Under the pieces are notes generated by a model, which made no database searches, was not told where the DNA came from, and was given only the letters and a program-made list of their open reading frames with translations. Source: an uncultured Chloroflexota bacterium (GTDB taxonomy: Bacteria; Chloroflexota; Dehalococcoidia; UBA3495). Taken from it: 8,970 nucleotides of DNA. This document shows positions 1-5,712 of the stretch, piece by piece; the first letter of the stretch is position 1; every line of letters starts with the position of its first letter. Position numbers and translations under genes: made by a program. The stretch is taken from NCBI GenBank assembly GCA_913031095.1, contig CAJWGH010000029.1, forward strand, positions 1-8,970, given 5' to 3'.

Positions 1-132
1 AGTGCTGCCAGTGGAAAAGACGTCAACACCCCTGATGCGGGATGCGATCTGAGCAAATGGTAACGCACCTAGGAAATACCCGGCGCCGATGGCCAGAATT
101 ATGTTTTGGATGATTAGAGGGCCGTTAATCAT
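1..132 (-). CDS. plsY: Glycerol-3-phosphate acyltransferase PlsY, N-terminal part (runs off left edge)
   Basis: Translating the minus strand from ATG 132-130 gives 44 residues with the start of a PlsY protein. PlsY is the inner-membrane enzyme that moves an acyl group from acyl-phosphate to glycerol-3-phosphate, the first step of phospholipid synthesis. Visible are a first hydrophobic segment (about residues 5-27), the motif GYFLGALPFAQIASR (compare the family's YLLGSIPxxxxxxR) and then RGVDVFSTGST, matching the first cytoplasmic loop (GVDIRxxGSGN). The final GST differs from the usual GSG or GTG, but the window ends inside that motif. No good Shine-Dalgarno sequence precedes this ATG. The frame stays open back to another ATG at 243-241, which would add 37 hydrophilic, cysteine-containing residues. 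I prefer the shorter start because PlsY proteins normally begin directly with the membrane segment. Family call is fairly sure; start uncertain. Confidence 0.72.
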   Translation of the reverse strand, partial: MINGPLIIQNIILAIGAGYFLGALPFAQIASRIRGVDVFSTGST

Positions 133-433
133 GAAGTAGCGACAGTCTTTGGCCGATAGTTCAGGTGTTGGGAGACGGAAGCAACATGTAGCGATGGTGC
201 TCTCAGTAGGGAAGAAGGCATTGGTATCTTCTGTTTCAATCATATACCAGCCAACGGGGATGGGGATAGGAGTCTAATTGCGGAAACAAAGCATTACTGT
301 TTTTCTCCAACGTACCACCAGCAGCTTAGTTCGTATGCTCCCAACGGCTTCCTAAACTTGGACATCGTGCCTGGCGAACTTCCCATTGGACTCCATTTGA
401 CCAGAACCCCACTCATGGACTGAAATGCCAAAT

Positions 434-483
434 ACGCCGCGAGCTTGCCTAACAACTTTTACTGGTGCGGCGTCTTGTATACT
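434..483 (+). promoter_or_regulatory. Candidate promoter/operator region of the CoA-transferase gene
   Basis: TATACT (478-483) matches the -10 consensus at five of six positions and would start a transcript near 490, about 75 bases before the ATG at 564. No good -35 sits 16-18 bases upstream. A 7-base inverted repeat (ACGCCGC at 434-440, GCGGCGT at 467-473, 26-base gap) ends four bases before the -10 element. That would suit an operator or activator site, which could also explain the poor -35. This is inference from spacing alone. Confidence 0.25.
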
Positions 484-553
484 TCGGATGTATCTCCCAT
501 TCAATAGATTCAAAAGTCTTGTTTGTGTTTCACATAGGGACTGTTAACACCTT

Positions 554-558
554 AGGAG
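554..558 (+). promoter_or_regulatory. Ribosome-binding site that fixes the CoA-transferase start
   Basis: AGGAG lies five bases before ATG 564. It marks this ATG, not the in-frame ATG at 465, as the start. Family similarity also begins just after residue 1 of the shorter form. Confidence 0.85.
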
Positions 559-563
559 AACCA

Positions 564-1787
564 ATGACGACCCAATCTGCACTGTCCGGCATGGTGGTTC
601 TAGATCTGACCCAAATAATGGCCGGCCCGTTTTGCACTATGGTGCTGGCTGATATGGGAGCTGATGTGATAAAAGTGGAGAAACCCAACGGTGGCGACGA
701 CAATCGCCGCATGGGCCCACCCTTTATCAAGAACTGGTCGGCTGGCTTCCTTGCCTTGAACCGCAACAAGCGCAGTCTGGCTGTCGACCTTCGCAGTGAG
801 GCTGGTCAGACTATGTTCAAGCGTTTGGTTGAAGGGGCCGACGCTGTGGTGGAAAATTTTCGGCCAGGCGTAATGGGCCGTCTCGGCTTGGGTTATGAGC
901 GCCTGGCTGAAATCAAACCCAGCCTGGTCTACTGTTCCGTGTCTGGATTCGGCAATACCGGCCCCGATGCTGCCAAGGGTGGGTTCGATTTGGTGGCTCA
1001 AGGTGTGAGCGGACTGATGAGCATTACCGGACACCCGGAGATGCCGCCTGCAAAAGTAGGGGTGCCGATTACTGACATCTCTGCCGGGCTGCTTTCGGCT
1101 AACGGCATACTTTGTGCCTACATTCACGTCCTTAAGACCGGCCAAGGCCAGCAGGTGGACACGTCGCTGATGGAAGCTGGCGTGGCGTATACCGTGTGGG
1201 AGTCCTCGGTCTACTTCGCCAATGGTGAGATACCGGGCCCTCTGGGTTCGGCCCACCGCGTCTCAGCCCCGTACCAAGCTCTCCGCACCGCCGACGGCCA
1301 CCTGAATATCGGCGCCGCTACTCAGCCCACCTGGGAGCAGTTGTGCCGAGCCATTGGGGCCGAGGATCTGATCGATGATTCGCGTTTCAAACTGGCCGGC
1401 GACCGCAAGAACTATCAGGACGAACTTGCCCTCCTGTTGGAAGAGACTTTTACAACTGACACCACCGCTAACTGGCTCAAAATGCTGGAAGAGGCGGGGG
1501 TCGTAGCCGGACCAATCTACAACATGGAACAGGTCTACAAAGACCCTCAGGTGCTGGCCCGTAACATGCTGGTTGACCTAGAAGACCCCGACCTGGGTAC
1601 CGTACATAACATTGGGATTCCTGTGAAGCTGTCGACCACCCCCGGCCAGATACGCACACGAGCTCCCATGCTAGGAGAACACTCTGTTGAAGTGCTGCTA
1701 GAACATGGCTTCAGTCAGGCTGAGGTGGATGAATTGCTCGTAGAGGGAGTGGTGCTAGGGAACCAAGGACCAGGTGCACAGCGATAG
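564..1787 (+). CDS. CaiB/BaiF family (class III) CoA-transferase
   Basis: A 407-residue protein, the usual length for the formyl-CoA transferase/CaiB family, which moves CoA from an acyl-CoA donor to a carboxylic acid via an aspartyl-CoA intermediate. Hallmarks are the N-terminal LDLTQIMAGPFCTMVLADMG (residues 13-32) followed by DVIKVEKP, the LNRNKRSLAVDL block (65-76), the ADAVVENFRPGV block (92-103), the VYCSVSGFG segment (122-130), and VPITDISAGLLSANGI (167-182). In the last, Asp171 aligns with the catalytic Asp169 of formyl-CoA transferase. The C-terminal GIPVKLSTTPG and PMLGEH motifs are also typical. The acceptor acid cannot be read from the sequence. Neighbours give no firm clue: the plsY-like gene is divergent and the next gene converges. 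It appears to be a single-gene unit with its own ribosome-binding site and terminator. Family call very sure, substrate unknown. Confidence 0.95.
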   Translation: MTTQSALSGMVVLDLTQIMAGPFCTMVLADMGADVIKVEKPNGGDDNRRMGPPFIKNWSAGFLALNRNKRSLAVDLRSEAGQTMFKRLVEGADAVVENFRPGVMGRLGLGYERLAEIKPSLVYCSVSGFGNTGPDAAKGGFDLVAQGVSGLMSITGHPEMPPAKVGVPITDISAGLLSANGILCAYIHVLKTGQGQQVDTSLMEAGVAYTVWESSVYFANGEIPGPLGSAHRVSAPYQALRTADGHLNIGAATQPTWEQLCRAIGAEDLIDDSRFKLAGDRKNYQDELALLLEETFTTDTTANWLKMLEEAGVVAGPIYNMEQVYKDPQVLARNMLVDLEDPDLGTVHNIGIPVKLSTTPGQIRTRAPMLGEHSVEVLLEHGFSQAEVDELLVEGVVLGNQGPGAQR

Positions 1788-1805
1788 TATTACTTAGGCC
1801 AAACG

Positions 1806-1833
1806 AACCGGCGAATGCACTCGCCGGTTTTTT
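1806..1833 (+). terminator. Intrinsic terminator after the CoA-transferase gene
   Basis: A perfect 9-base-pair stem AACCGGCGA/TCGCCGGTT (1806-1814 and 1821-1829) with a 6-base loop runs into six T residues (1828-1833). It begins 19 bases after the stop codon. On the minus strand only a weak T-rich run follows, so any action on the converging phosphatase transcript would be partial. Confidence 0.9.
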
Positions 1834-1859
1834 GAGTCAAGTTCCGCGGAGCATATGAT
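1832..1859 (+). promoter_or_regulatory. Possible weak promoter
   Basis: TTGAGT (1832-1837, four of six to the -35 consensus) and TATGAT (1854-1859, five of six to the -10 consensus) are 16 bases apart. A transcript would start near 1866, a few bases before a 38-codon frame (ATG 1872 to TAA 1988) that has no ribosome-binding site. The -35 overlaps the T-tract of the terminator, so this may be chance. Confidence 0.2.
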
Positions 1860-1984
1860 TGACACCTATAGATGGCCTGTATCACGAAGATTGTTGCGAA
1901 CGCCGAACAAAACAATCATGTGGTGGCGCTGGCCAAAAAGGAAATTGTGAACTTCCGCCAAGCTTGGAATCGGAATAGCCGCAG

Positions 1985-2803
1985 CTAACCAGCTGTTCGC
2001 CACGGCTGACCTTCTGTGGCTTTGAGGAATTCTTCTACCAGGATGGGGCTGGAGACGATTACGCTGGGGGTGAAGAGGGCGCCGTCGTTGCCTTGGCGGT
2101 CCACTACTTTGGCGCCTGCTTCTTGGGCGAGAACCAAGCCACCGGCTAAGTCCCAGGGCATAAGAGAGTGGTGGAAATACAGGTCGACGCGTCCTGCGGC
2201 AGCGTAAGCCAATCCCAGACCAGAAGAACCCATGAAGCGAATGCTGTACATCCCAGGCCAGAGCGACCTCACCAAATCCAACGCGAATCCGGCCTTCTCG
2301 TCAACATAGCCAAGGTCGCAGCATAATAGGCTGCGGCTAAGTTCGGTGGTCTCTGAAGCGGTGATTTTCGTGCCGTTTAGGAACGCTCCTTGGCCTTCGA
2401 TGGCCGTGAACATCTCTTCACGCACCGGGTCGTAGGTCAGGCCGGCCATGATGTGGTTGTCTTTGGCTAAGGCGATGATGGTGCAGAAGTGAGGGATGCC
2501 GTGGGCATAGTTTCGGGTGCCGTCCAAAGGGTCCACTACCCACTTGTAGGGGGAGTCGCCCTCCACCGGCTTGGATTCTTCGGCTAGTATGCTGAACTCT
2601 GGGAACTCGCCGGTGAGCAGGTTAAGAATGGTCTCCTCGGCGGCCAGGTCGACCTCGGTCACGATGTCCGATCGGCCTTTAAAATGGACCTCGTGCTCAG
2701 AGCTAAACCGGTCGCGTATGATCTTCCCGGCGGCCCGGGCGGCCTGCAAAGCAACATCCATGGCTCCGCGTCCATTCTTTGATACAGGCAATTCTTCAGG
2801 CAT
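1985..2803 (-). CDS. Inositol monophosphatase family phosphatase
   Basis: A 272-residue member of the Mg2+-dependent, lithium-sensitive phosphatase family that includes SuhB, HisN-type histidinol phosphatases and some fructose-1,6-bisphosphatases. Metal-binding motifs are complete: DIVTEVDLAAEE (46-57), ILAEES with Glu75, WVVDPLDGTRNYAHG (88-102) with Asp91 and Asp94, and MPWDLAGG (215-222) with Asp218. Substrate cannot be told from these motifs; inositol-1-phosphate, histidinol phosphate or a sugar phosphate are all possible. It lies 67 bases downstream of trpS on the same strand and may be co-transcribed with it. The ATG at 2803 is preceded by only a weak AGTAGG. A second in-frame ATG at residue 15 has GGAG too close to be useful. 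No clear T-tract terminator follows. Confidence 0.93.
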   Translation of the reverse strand: MPEELPVSKNGRGAMDVALQAARAAGKIIRDRFSSEHEVHFKGRSDIVTEVDLAAEETILNLLTGEFPEFSILAEESKPVEGDSPYKWVVDPLDGTRNYAHGIPHFCTIIALAKDNHIMAGLTYDPVREEMFTAIEGQGAFLNGTKITASETTELSRSLLCCDLGYVDEKAGFALDLVRSLWPGMYSIRFMGSSGLGLAYAAAGRVDLYFHHSLMPWDLAGGLVLAQEAGAKVVDRQGNDGALFTPSVIVSSPILVEEFLKATEGQPWRTAG

Positions 2804-2870
2804 AAAACCTACTAACTAGAGAAAATAATCCGAAAACGGCCGAAAGCTGCTCGCTGAAAACTATCAGCTA

Positions 2871-3890
2871 TTACACCAATCCCATCTTGTCGTAGACCTC
2901 GGCGATGGTCTCCTGTGCGATAGCTCTAGCCCGCTTGCCGCCCTCGTATAGTATCTCTTGTACGTAGCCGGGACGGGCCTTGATGTCTTCGCGCCGTTCC
3001 CTAAGTTCCCTAAGATAGTCGTTGATGTTATCGGCCAGGTGGCGCTTGCAGTCGACACAGCCGCGTGTGGCGGTGGTGCATTCTTGGTGAACCGTGGCTG
3101 TTGCCTCCGCCCCAGTGAAGATTTTATGCAGCGAGTAGATATTGCAGACCTCCGGGCGTCCGGGATCGTCCCGGCGCAGCCGTTGTGGGTCCGTATATGC
3201 GGTCAGTACCCGTTTGGTAGTCTCCTCTGGAGTGGCAGCCAGGTCGAGGTGGTTGCCCATAGTTTTGGACATTTTGTTCTGGCCGTCTAGGCCGATTAGC
3301 AACGGTGCTTCAGTGAGTTTGGCCTGGGGCTCGGGAAAGGTCTCTCCGAACATGTTGTTGAAGCGGCGGACGATCTCTCGGCAGAGTTCGATGTGAGGCA
3401 CTTGATCCTGGCCCACAGGCACAGTGTCGGCTTTGTACAGAATGATATCGGCGGTCTGGAGTACCGGATAGCCCACCAATCCGTAATTGACTGTCTCCTC
3501 GGTCTCGTCCATCTGACGCACTTTGTCCTTGAAGGTCGGCACGCGGGTCAGCCAACCCAGAGGAGTGACCATGCTAAGGAGGGTGTGGAGAGTCATGACT
3601 TCAGGAACGTGGGACTGGACGAACACAGTGCTTTTTTCCGGGTCGATGCCGGCCGCTAGCCAGTCCAAGACCATGTCCTCGATGTTGGGCTTGATTTGGT
3701 CTACTTCTTCGCCTGACTCGAGGGTCGTCAGCGCATGAATGTCCACGGCGCAGTAGATGCAACTGTAGTCCTGCTGCATGGTGACCCAGTTTTGGAGAGC
3801 ACCCATGTAGTTGCCCAGATGGAGCAGCCCAGTAGGCCGCATTCCGGAGAATATCACGCCTTTATGACTAGTATTGGCTGGTTGAGTCAT
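2871..3890 (-). CDS. trpS: Tryptophanyl-tRNA synthetase, iron-sulfur type
   Basis: A 339-residue class Ic aminoacyl-tRNA synthetase that activates tryptophan with ATP and charges tRNA-Trp in the cytosol. The HIGH-like signature is in GMRPTGLLHLGNYMGAL (16-32) and the KMSKS loop is KMSKT (206-210). AVDIHALTT (48-56), YPVLQTADIILY (141-152) and VPVGQDQVPHIEL (157-169) are standard TrpS blocks. Four cysteines (249, 271, 278, 281) give Cys-x21-Cys-x6-Cys-x2-Cys. This is nearly the spacing (x22, x6, x2) known for the [4Fe-4S] cluster of Thermotoga maritima TrpS, so an iron-sulfur cluster near the anticodon-binding region is likely. An in-frame TGA four codons upstream excludes a longer start. The ribosome-binding site is weak (AGGG very close to the ATG). 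No T-box leader is visible in the 101-base upstream gap. Confidence 0.97.
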   Translation of the reverse strand: MTQPANTSHKGVIFSGMRPTGLLHLGNYMGALQNWVTMQQDYSCIYCAVDIHALTTLESGEEVDQIKPNIEDMVLDWLAAGIDPEKSTVFVQSHVPEVMTLHTLLSMVTPLGWLTRVPTFKDKVRQMDETEETVNYGLVGYPVLQTADIILYKADTVPVGQDQVPHIELCREIVRRFNNMFGETFPEPQAKLTEAPLLIGLDGQNKMSKTMGNHLDLAATPEETTKRVLTAYTDPQRLRRDDPGRPEVCNIYSLHKIFTGAEATATVHQECTTATRGCVDCKRHLADNINDYLRELRERREDIKARPGYVQEILYEGGKRARAIAQETIAEVYDKMGLV

Positions 3891-3943
3891 GGCCCTGAAT
3901 CATGCATAGATTCGGCGAATTTCACGCCTGCTGGAACCAAAAA

Positions 3944-3972
3944 AGTTTAGCATAAGGTGATATGGGCAGCAA
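3944..3972 (-). promoter_or_regulatory. Candidate trpS promoter
   Basis: Read on the minus strand, TTGCTG (3972-3967) and TAAACT (3949-3944) are 17 bases apart. They match the -35 and -10 consensus at three and four of six positions. A start near 3937 would leave a leader of about 45 bases before the trpS ATG. This would let trpS and the phosphatase be transcribed independently of the upstream DinB gene. Confidence 0.3.
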
Positions 3973-3991
3973 GGTTGAAAGAGCGATGAGA

Positions 3992-4570
3992 TCAGTTTGA
4001 ACCTGACTTCTTTGCGTGCGATTCCAGCAGACCACCGGAATATCCGGGGTCTTCCAACCCGCGTTGTTCGCCGCGCAAATACCCTATCTGGCCGCCGTGC
4101 TGGTTGAACTCCCAAAGCAGTTGCTGGCACATGATTGCCAGGTTGATCGTCCCGCCCCTAGGATTGGTTACCACTAGGTCGTCGAAATCGGTCGGGCTTA
4201 GAGAATCGAAGTATTCGACGCTATCTTGGCGGACTGTCGCGACGTATTCCAACAGCGCGGTGGTGTCCGGGGCTTTGTAGGCTTTCAGGTCGTCTATGGT
4301 GAAGCCATAGCCGGTGTCGCCACCTGCGGCTGGGGCTCTTCCAAGTCTTTCGGCCCAGTCTCCGCCTTCCCACACTTGGGCGTCGCCCTTGAGTCTGGTG
4401 TGAAGCCAGCGGTCCAAGGTACGGCCGTAGTGCCATACTAAGAATGCGATTGAGGAACACTCGGTGTTGGGGCTCCAAGCCATCTCGGCAGGAGTAAGGC
4501 TGTCAACGGAACGCATCATCGAGTTGTAGTGCTGCTCGAAACAGCCCTGAACAAAGGCCTTTAGTTCCAT
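3992..4570 (-). CDS. DinB-fold (DinB_2/DUF664-like) protein
   Basis: A 192-residue protein with the pattern of the DinB/YfiT four-helix-bundle superfamily, a group of metal-binding enzymes that includes thiol-dependent transferases and many uncharacterised stress-associated proteins. Residues 1-32 form the first helix, with the typical phrase SVDSLTPAEMAWSP. VWHYGRTLDRWLH (45-57) carries the first expected metal ligand, His47. LLWEFNQHGGQIGYLRGEQRG (151-171) is the last helix, where His158 fits the family's His-Gly-Gln-Ile motif. The earlier position of the usual His-x3-His pair is Glu154 here. The start at 4570 is chosen because AGGTGA lies seven bases upstream; an in-frame ATG at 4627 would add 19 residues that include this ribosome-binding site. 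Substrate unknown. The gene stands between trpS and the PAC2 gene with gaps of 101 and 134 bases. Confidence 0.82.
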   Translation of the reverse strand: MELKAFVQGCFEQHYNSMMRSVDSLTPAEMAWSPNTECSSIAFLVWHYGRTLDRWLHTRLKGDAQVWEGGDWAERLGRAPAAGGDTGYGFTIDDLKAYKAPDTTALLEYVATVRQDSVEYFDSLSPTDFDDLVVTNPRGGTINLAIMCQQLLWEFNQHGGQIGYLRGEQRGLEDPGYSGGLLESHAKKSGSN

Positions 4571-4577
4571 GAGTAAA

Positions 4578-4583
4578 TCACCT
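4578..4583 (-). promoter_or_regulatory. Ribosome-binding site deciding the DinB-fold gene start
   Basis: On the minus strand AGGTGA (4583-4578) lies seven bases before ATG 4570. This supports the 192-residue form over a start at 4627. Confidence 0.7.
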
Positions 4584-4605
4584 GCCTGAGCCGAATAGAC
4601 TGCCA

Positions 4606-4611
4606 ATTGTA
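4606..4611 (-). promoter_or_regulatory. Candidate -10 element for the DinB-fold gene
   Basis: TACAAT on the minus strand (4611-4606) matches the -10 consensus at five of six positions. It would start a transcript around 4599, about 28 bases before the ATG at 4570. No good -35 hexamer is found 16-18 bases upstream, so confidence is low. Confidence 0.3.
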
Positions 4612-4704
4612 GCGAGCAGATACGCAAAACAGCGAAGTAGGTCTACGGAGTAGGAAGAGGCCTATTTATCAGTGAGGTTTAAAGAAAACGATCGTACAGG
4701 GCCG

Positions 4705-5625
4705 TTATTCTTCAGGTTCGGAGTCTAAGCGCCCGCCCAATTCACTGAGAAACTGCTCGATCTCAGGCGAAAGTTGGGTGGTGGAGGTAGGAGTCTCTTT
4801 GGAATCGGCGGCCGAAGTTTCTTCCGAATCTAGCTGAGCATCGTAGTAGGCTTCCATCTGCTGGATGAGCGTCTTCAGCTCGGTGTTCCGCTCAAGAGTG
4901 GAGTTAAGTTCCCGGTATTGGCGCTGTCCCCGTCGTATCGGAGCCAGGTCGGCTGGGATATTGTTGTAGACGGACGACAGCACTTCAATCATCCGTGAGG
5001 TGCCGGCGTAGTCCTCTTCCAGTTGTACATACTGGGGCAAGTGAACCATGAAGTTGATGGACTCTATGTCTGCTTTCTCGACACCTTCTGAGAGGAGGTT
5101 CATGATTGTCGTCGGGCCCTGGTAGGTACTTTGGCGTACCTTGAAATTGGGCACCGGCCGGTTCTGGGGGACGTCGCCGAGACTGCCTGTTACCAGAAGT
5201 GGCCGAGTGTGAGGTACTGCGTCATACATGGCGCCTAGGCGACAGTAGCGCTTAACGTCGAAGTGGTTTACCACTTCAAGGATTGAATCAGTGTAGTCCT
5301 CTCCATTTGAGTGCGGCTCCATCAGATGAAGGAACAGATAATCAGGTCCATCGTCAGTGATGGCGTAGCGAATGATGCTGTTGGGTATTTTGACCTCGCG
5401 CTTGCCGTCTACCAGTCGCATGTTAGGTCGGTAGCGCGTGAAGTCAAAGAAGGTTCCGGGACGTGATAGACGTCCCAATTCCTTGGAACCCATGAACCGT
5501 TCCAGTCGGTTAAGTGTGAGGGTTCCCACGCTGCCGACATCCACCCAGGGGCGGATCATCGCGAATACGTGGGGGTCTCTCAGTTCGGGGAGTGGTTCGT
5601 TCAGTTCAAAAGCGCCGATTTGCAT
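4705..5625 (-). CDS. PAC2 family protein (proteasome-assembly-chaperone-like)
   Basis: A 306-residue protein with the conserved phrases of the PAC2 family, named after the eukaryotic proteasome assembly chaperone and present in archaea, actinobacteria and some Chloroflexota. In order: RPWVDVGSVGTLTLNRL (25-41), FFDFTRYRPNMR (59-70), LFLHLMEPH (97-105), GAMYDAVPHTRPLLVTGS (131-148, the most typical motif), and a region resembling the family's second half, FMVHLPQYVQLEEDY (192-206). Residues 238-306 look like a helix followed by a Ser/Thr/Glu-rich linker and a short acidic helix ending in SEPEE; there is no C-terminal HbYX proteasome-docking motif. No proteasome subunit gene is in the window, so the partner is unknown. 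GGAAG eight bases before the ATG serves as ribosome-binding site. It lies 87 bases downstream of the crotonase-fold gene, possibly co-transcribed. Confidence 0.9.
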   Translation of the reverse strand: MQIGAFELNEPLPELRDPHVFAMIRPWVDVGSVGTLTLNRLERFMGSKELGRLSRPGTFFDFTRYRPNMRLVDGKREVKIPNSIIRYAITDDGPDYLFLHLMEPHSNGEDYTDSILEVVNHFDVKRYCRLGAMYDAVPHTRPLLVTGSLGDVPQNRPVPNFKVRQSTYQGPTTIMNLLSEGVEKADIESINFMVHLPQYVQLEEDYAGTSRMIEVLSSVYNNIPADLAPIRRGQRQYRELNSTLERNTELKTLIQQMEAYYDAQLDSEETSAADSKETPTSTTQLSPEIEQFLSELGGRLDSEPEE

Positions 5626-5712
5626 AGGCCCATCTTCCCAGATTAGCTTCGAGTTTTCAAGTCCCGATACGCCTTAGACCCGGAATCATCCAGGCGGGGA
5701 TAGGCACGGCGG

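Larger units (their letters stand above)
244..563. other. Divergent spacer between plsY-like gene and CoA-transferase
   Basis: I see no convincing gene in these 320 bases. A 40-codon minus-strand frame (416-294) has no ribosome-binding site and no recognisable sequence. The frame of the CoA-transferase is open upstream to an ATG at 465, but that stretch does not resemble the family and lacks a Shine-Dalgarno sequence. Possible control elements are an inverted repeat ACGCCGC/GCGGCGT (434-440 and 467-473), a -10-like TATACT at 478-483 just after it, and a -35-like TTGACC at 397-402. Confidence 0.5.

Noticed and set aside
294..416. 40-codon minus-strand frame in the left spacer
   Set aside because: No ribosome-binding site and no similarity I recognise; the length is within chance.
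465..563. In-frame N-terminal extension of the CoA-transferase from ATG 465
   Set aside because: No ribosome-binding site precedes ATG 465, the 33 residues do not resemble the family, and AGGAG sits five bases before ATG 564, where family similarity begins.
600..1256. 218-codon minus-strand frame inside the CoA-transferase
   Set aside because: It is antisense to a gene with clear catalytic motifs and its translation shows no domain-like pattern.
2821..2870. Terminator between trpS and the phosphatase gene
   Set aside because: Only a 5-base stem (GCTGA/TCAGC) and 3-base stems near T-rich sequence are found, not enough for an intrinsic terminator.
3891..3991. T-box or other riboswitch upstream of trpS
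   Set aside because: The gap is only 101 bases and lacks the T-box core sequence and a terminator/antiterminator pair. The GGTTCC stretch and a 4-base stem at 3914-3928 are too weak.
4571..4627. Longer N-terminus for the DinB-fold protein (ATG 4627)
   Set aside because: The extra 19 codons contain the AGGTGA ribosome-binding site and the candidate -10 element of the shorter form, and family similarity starts at ATG 4570.
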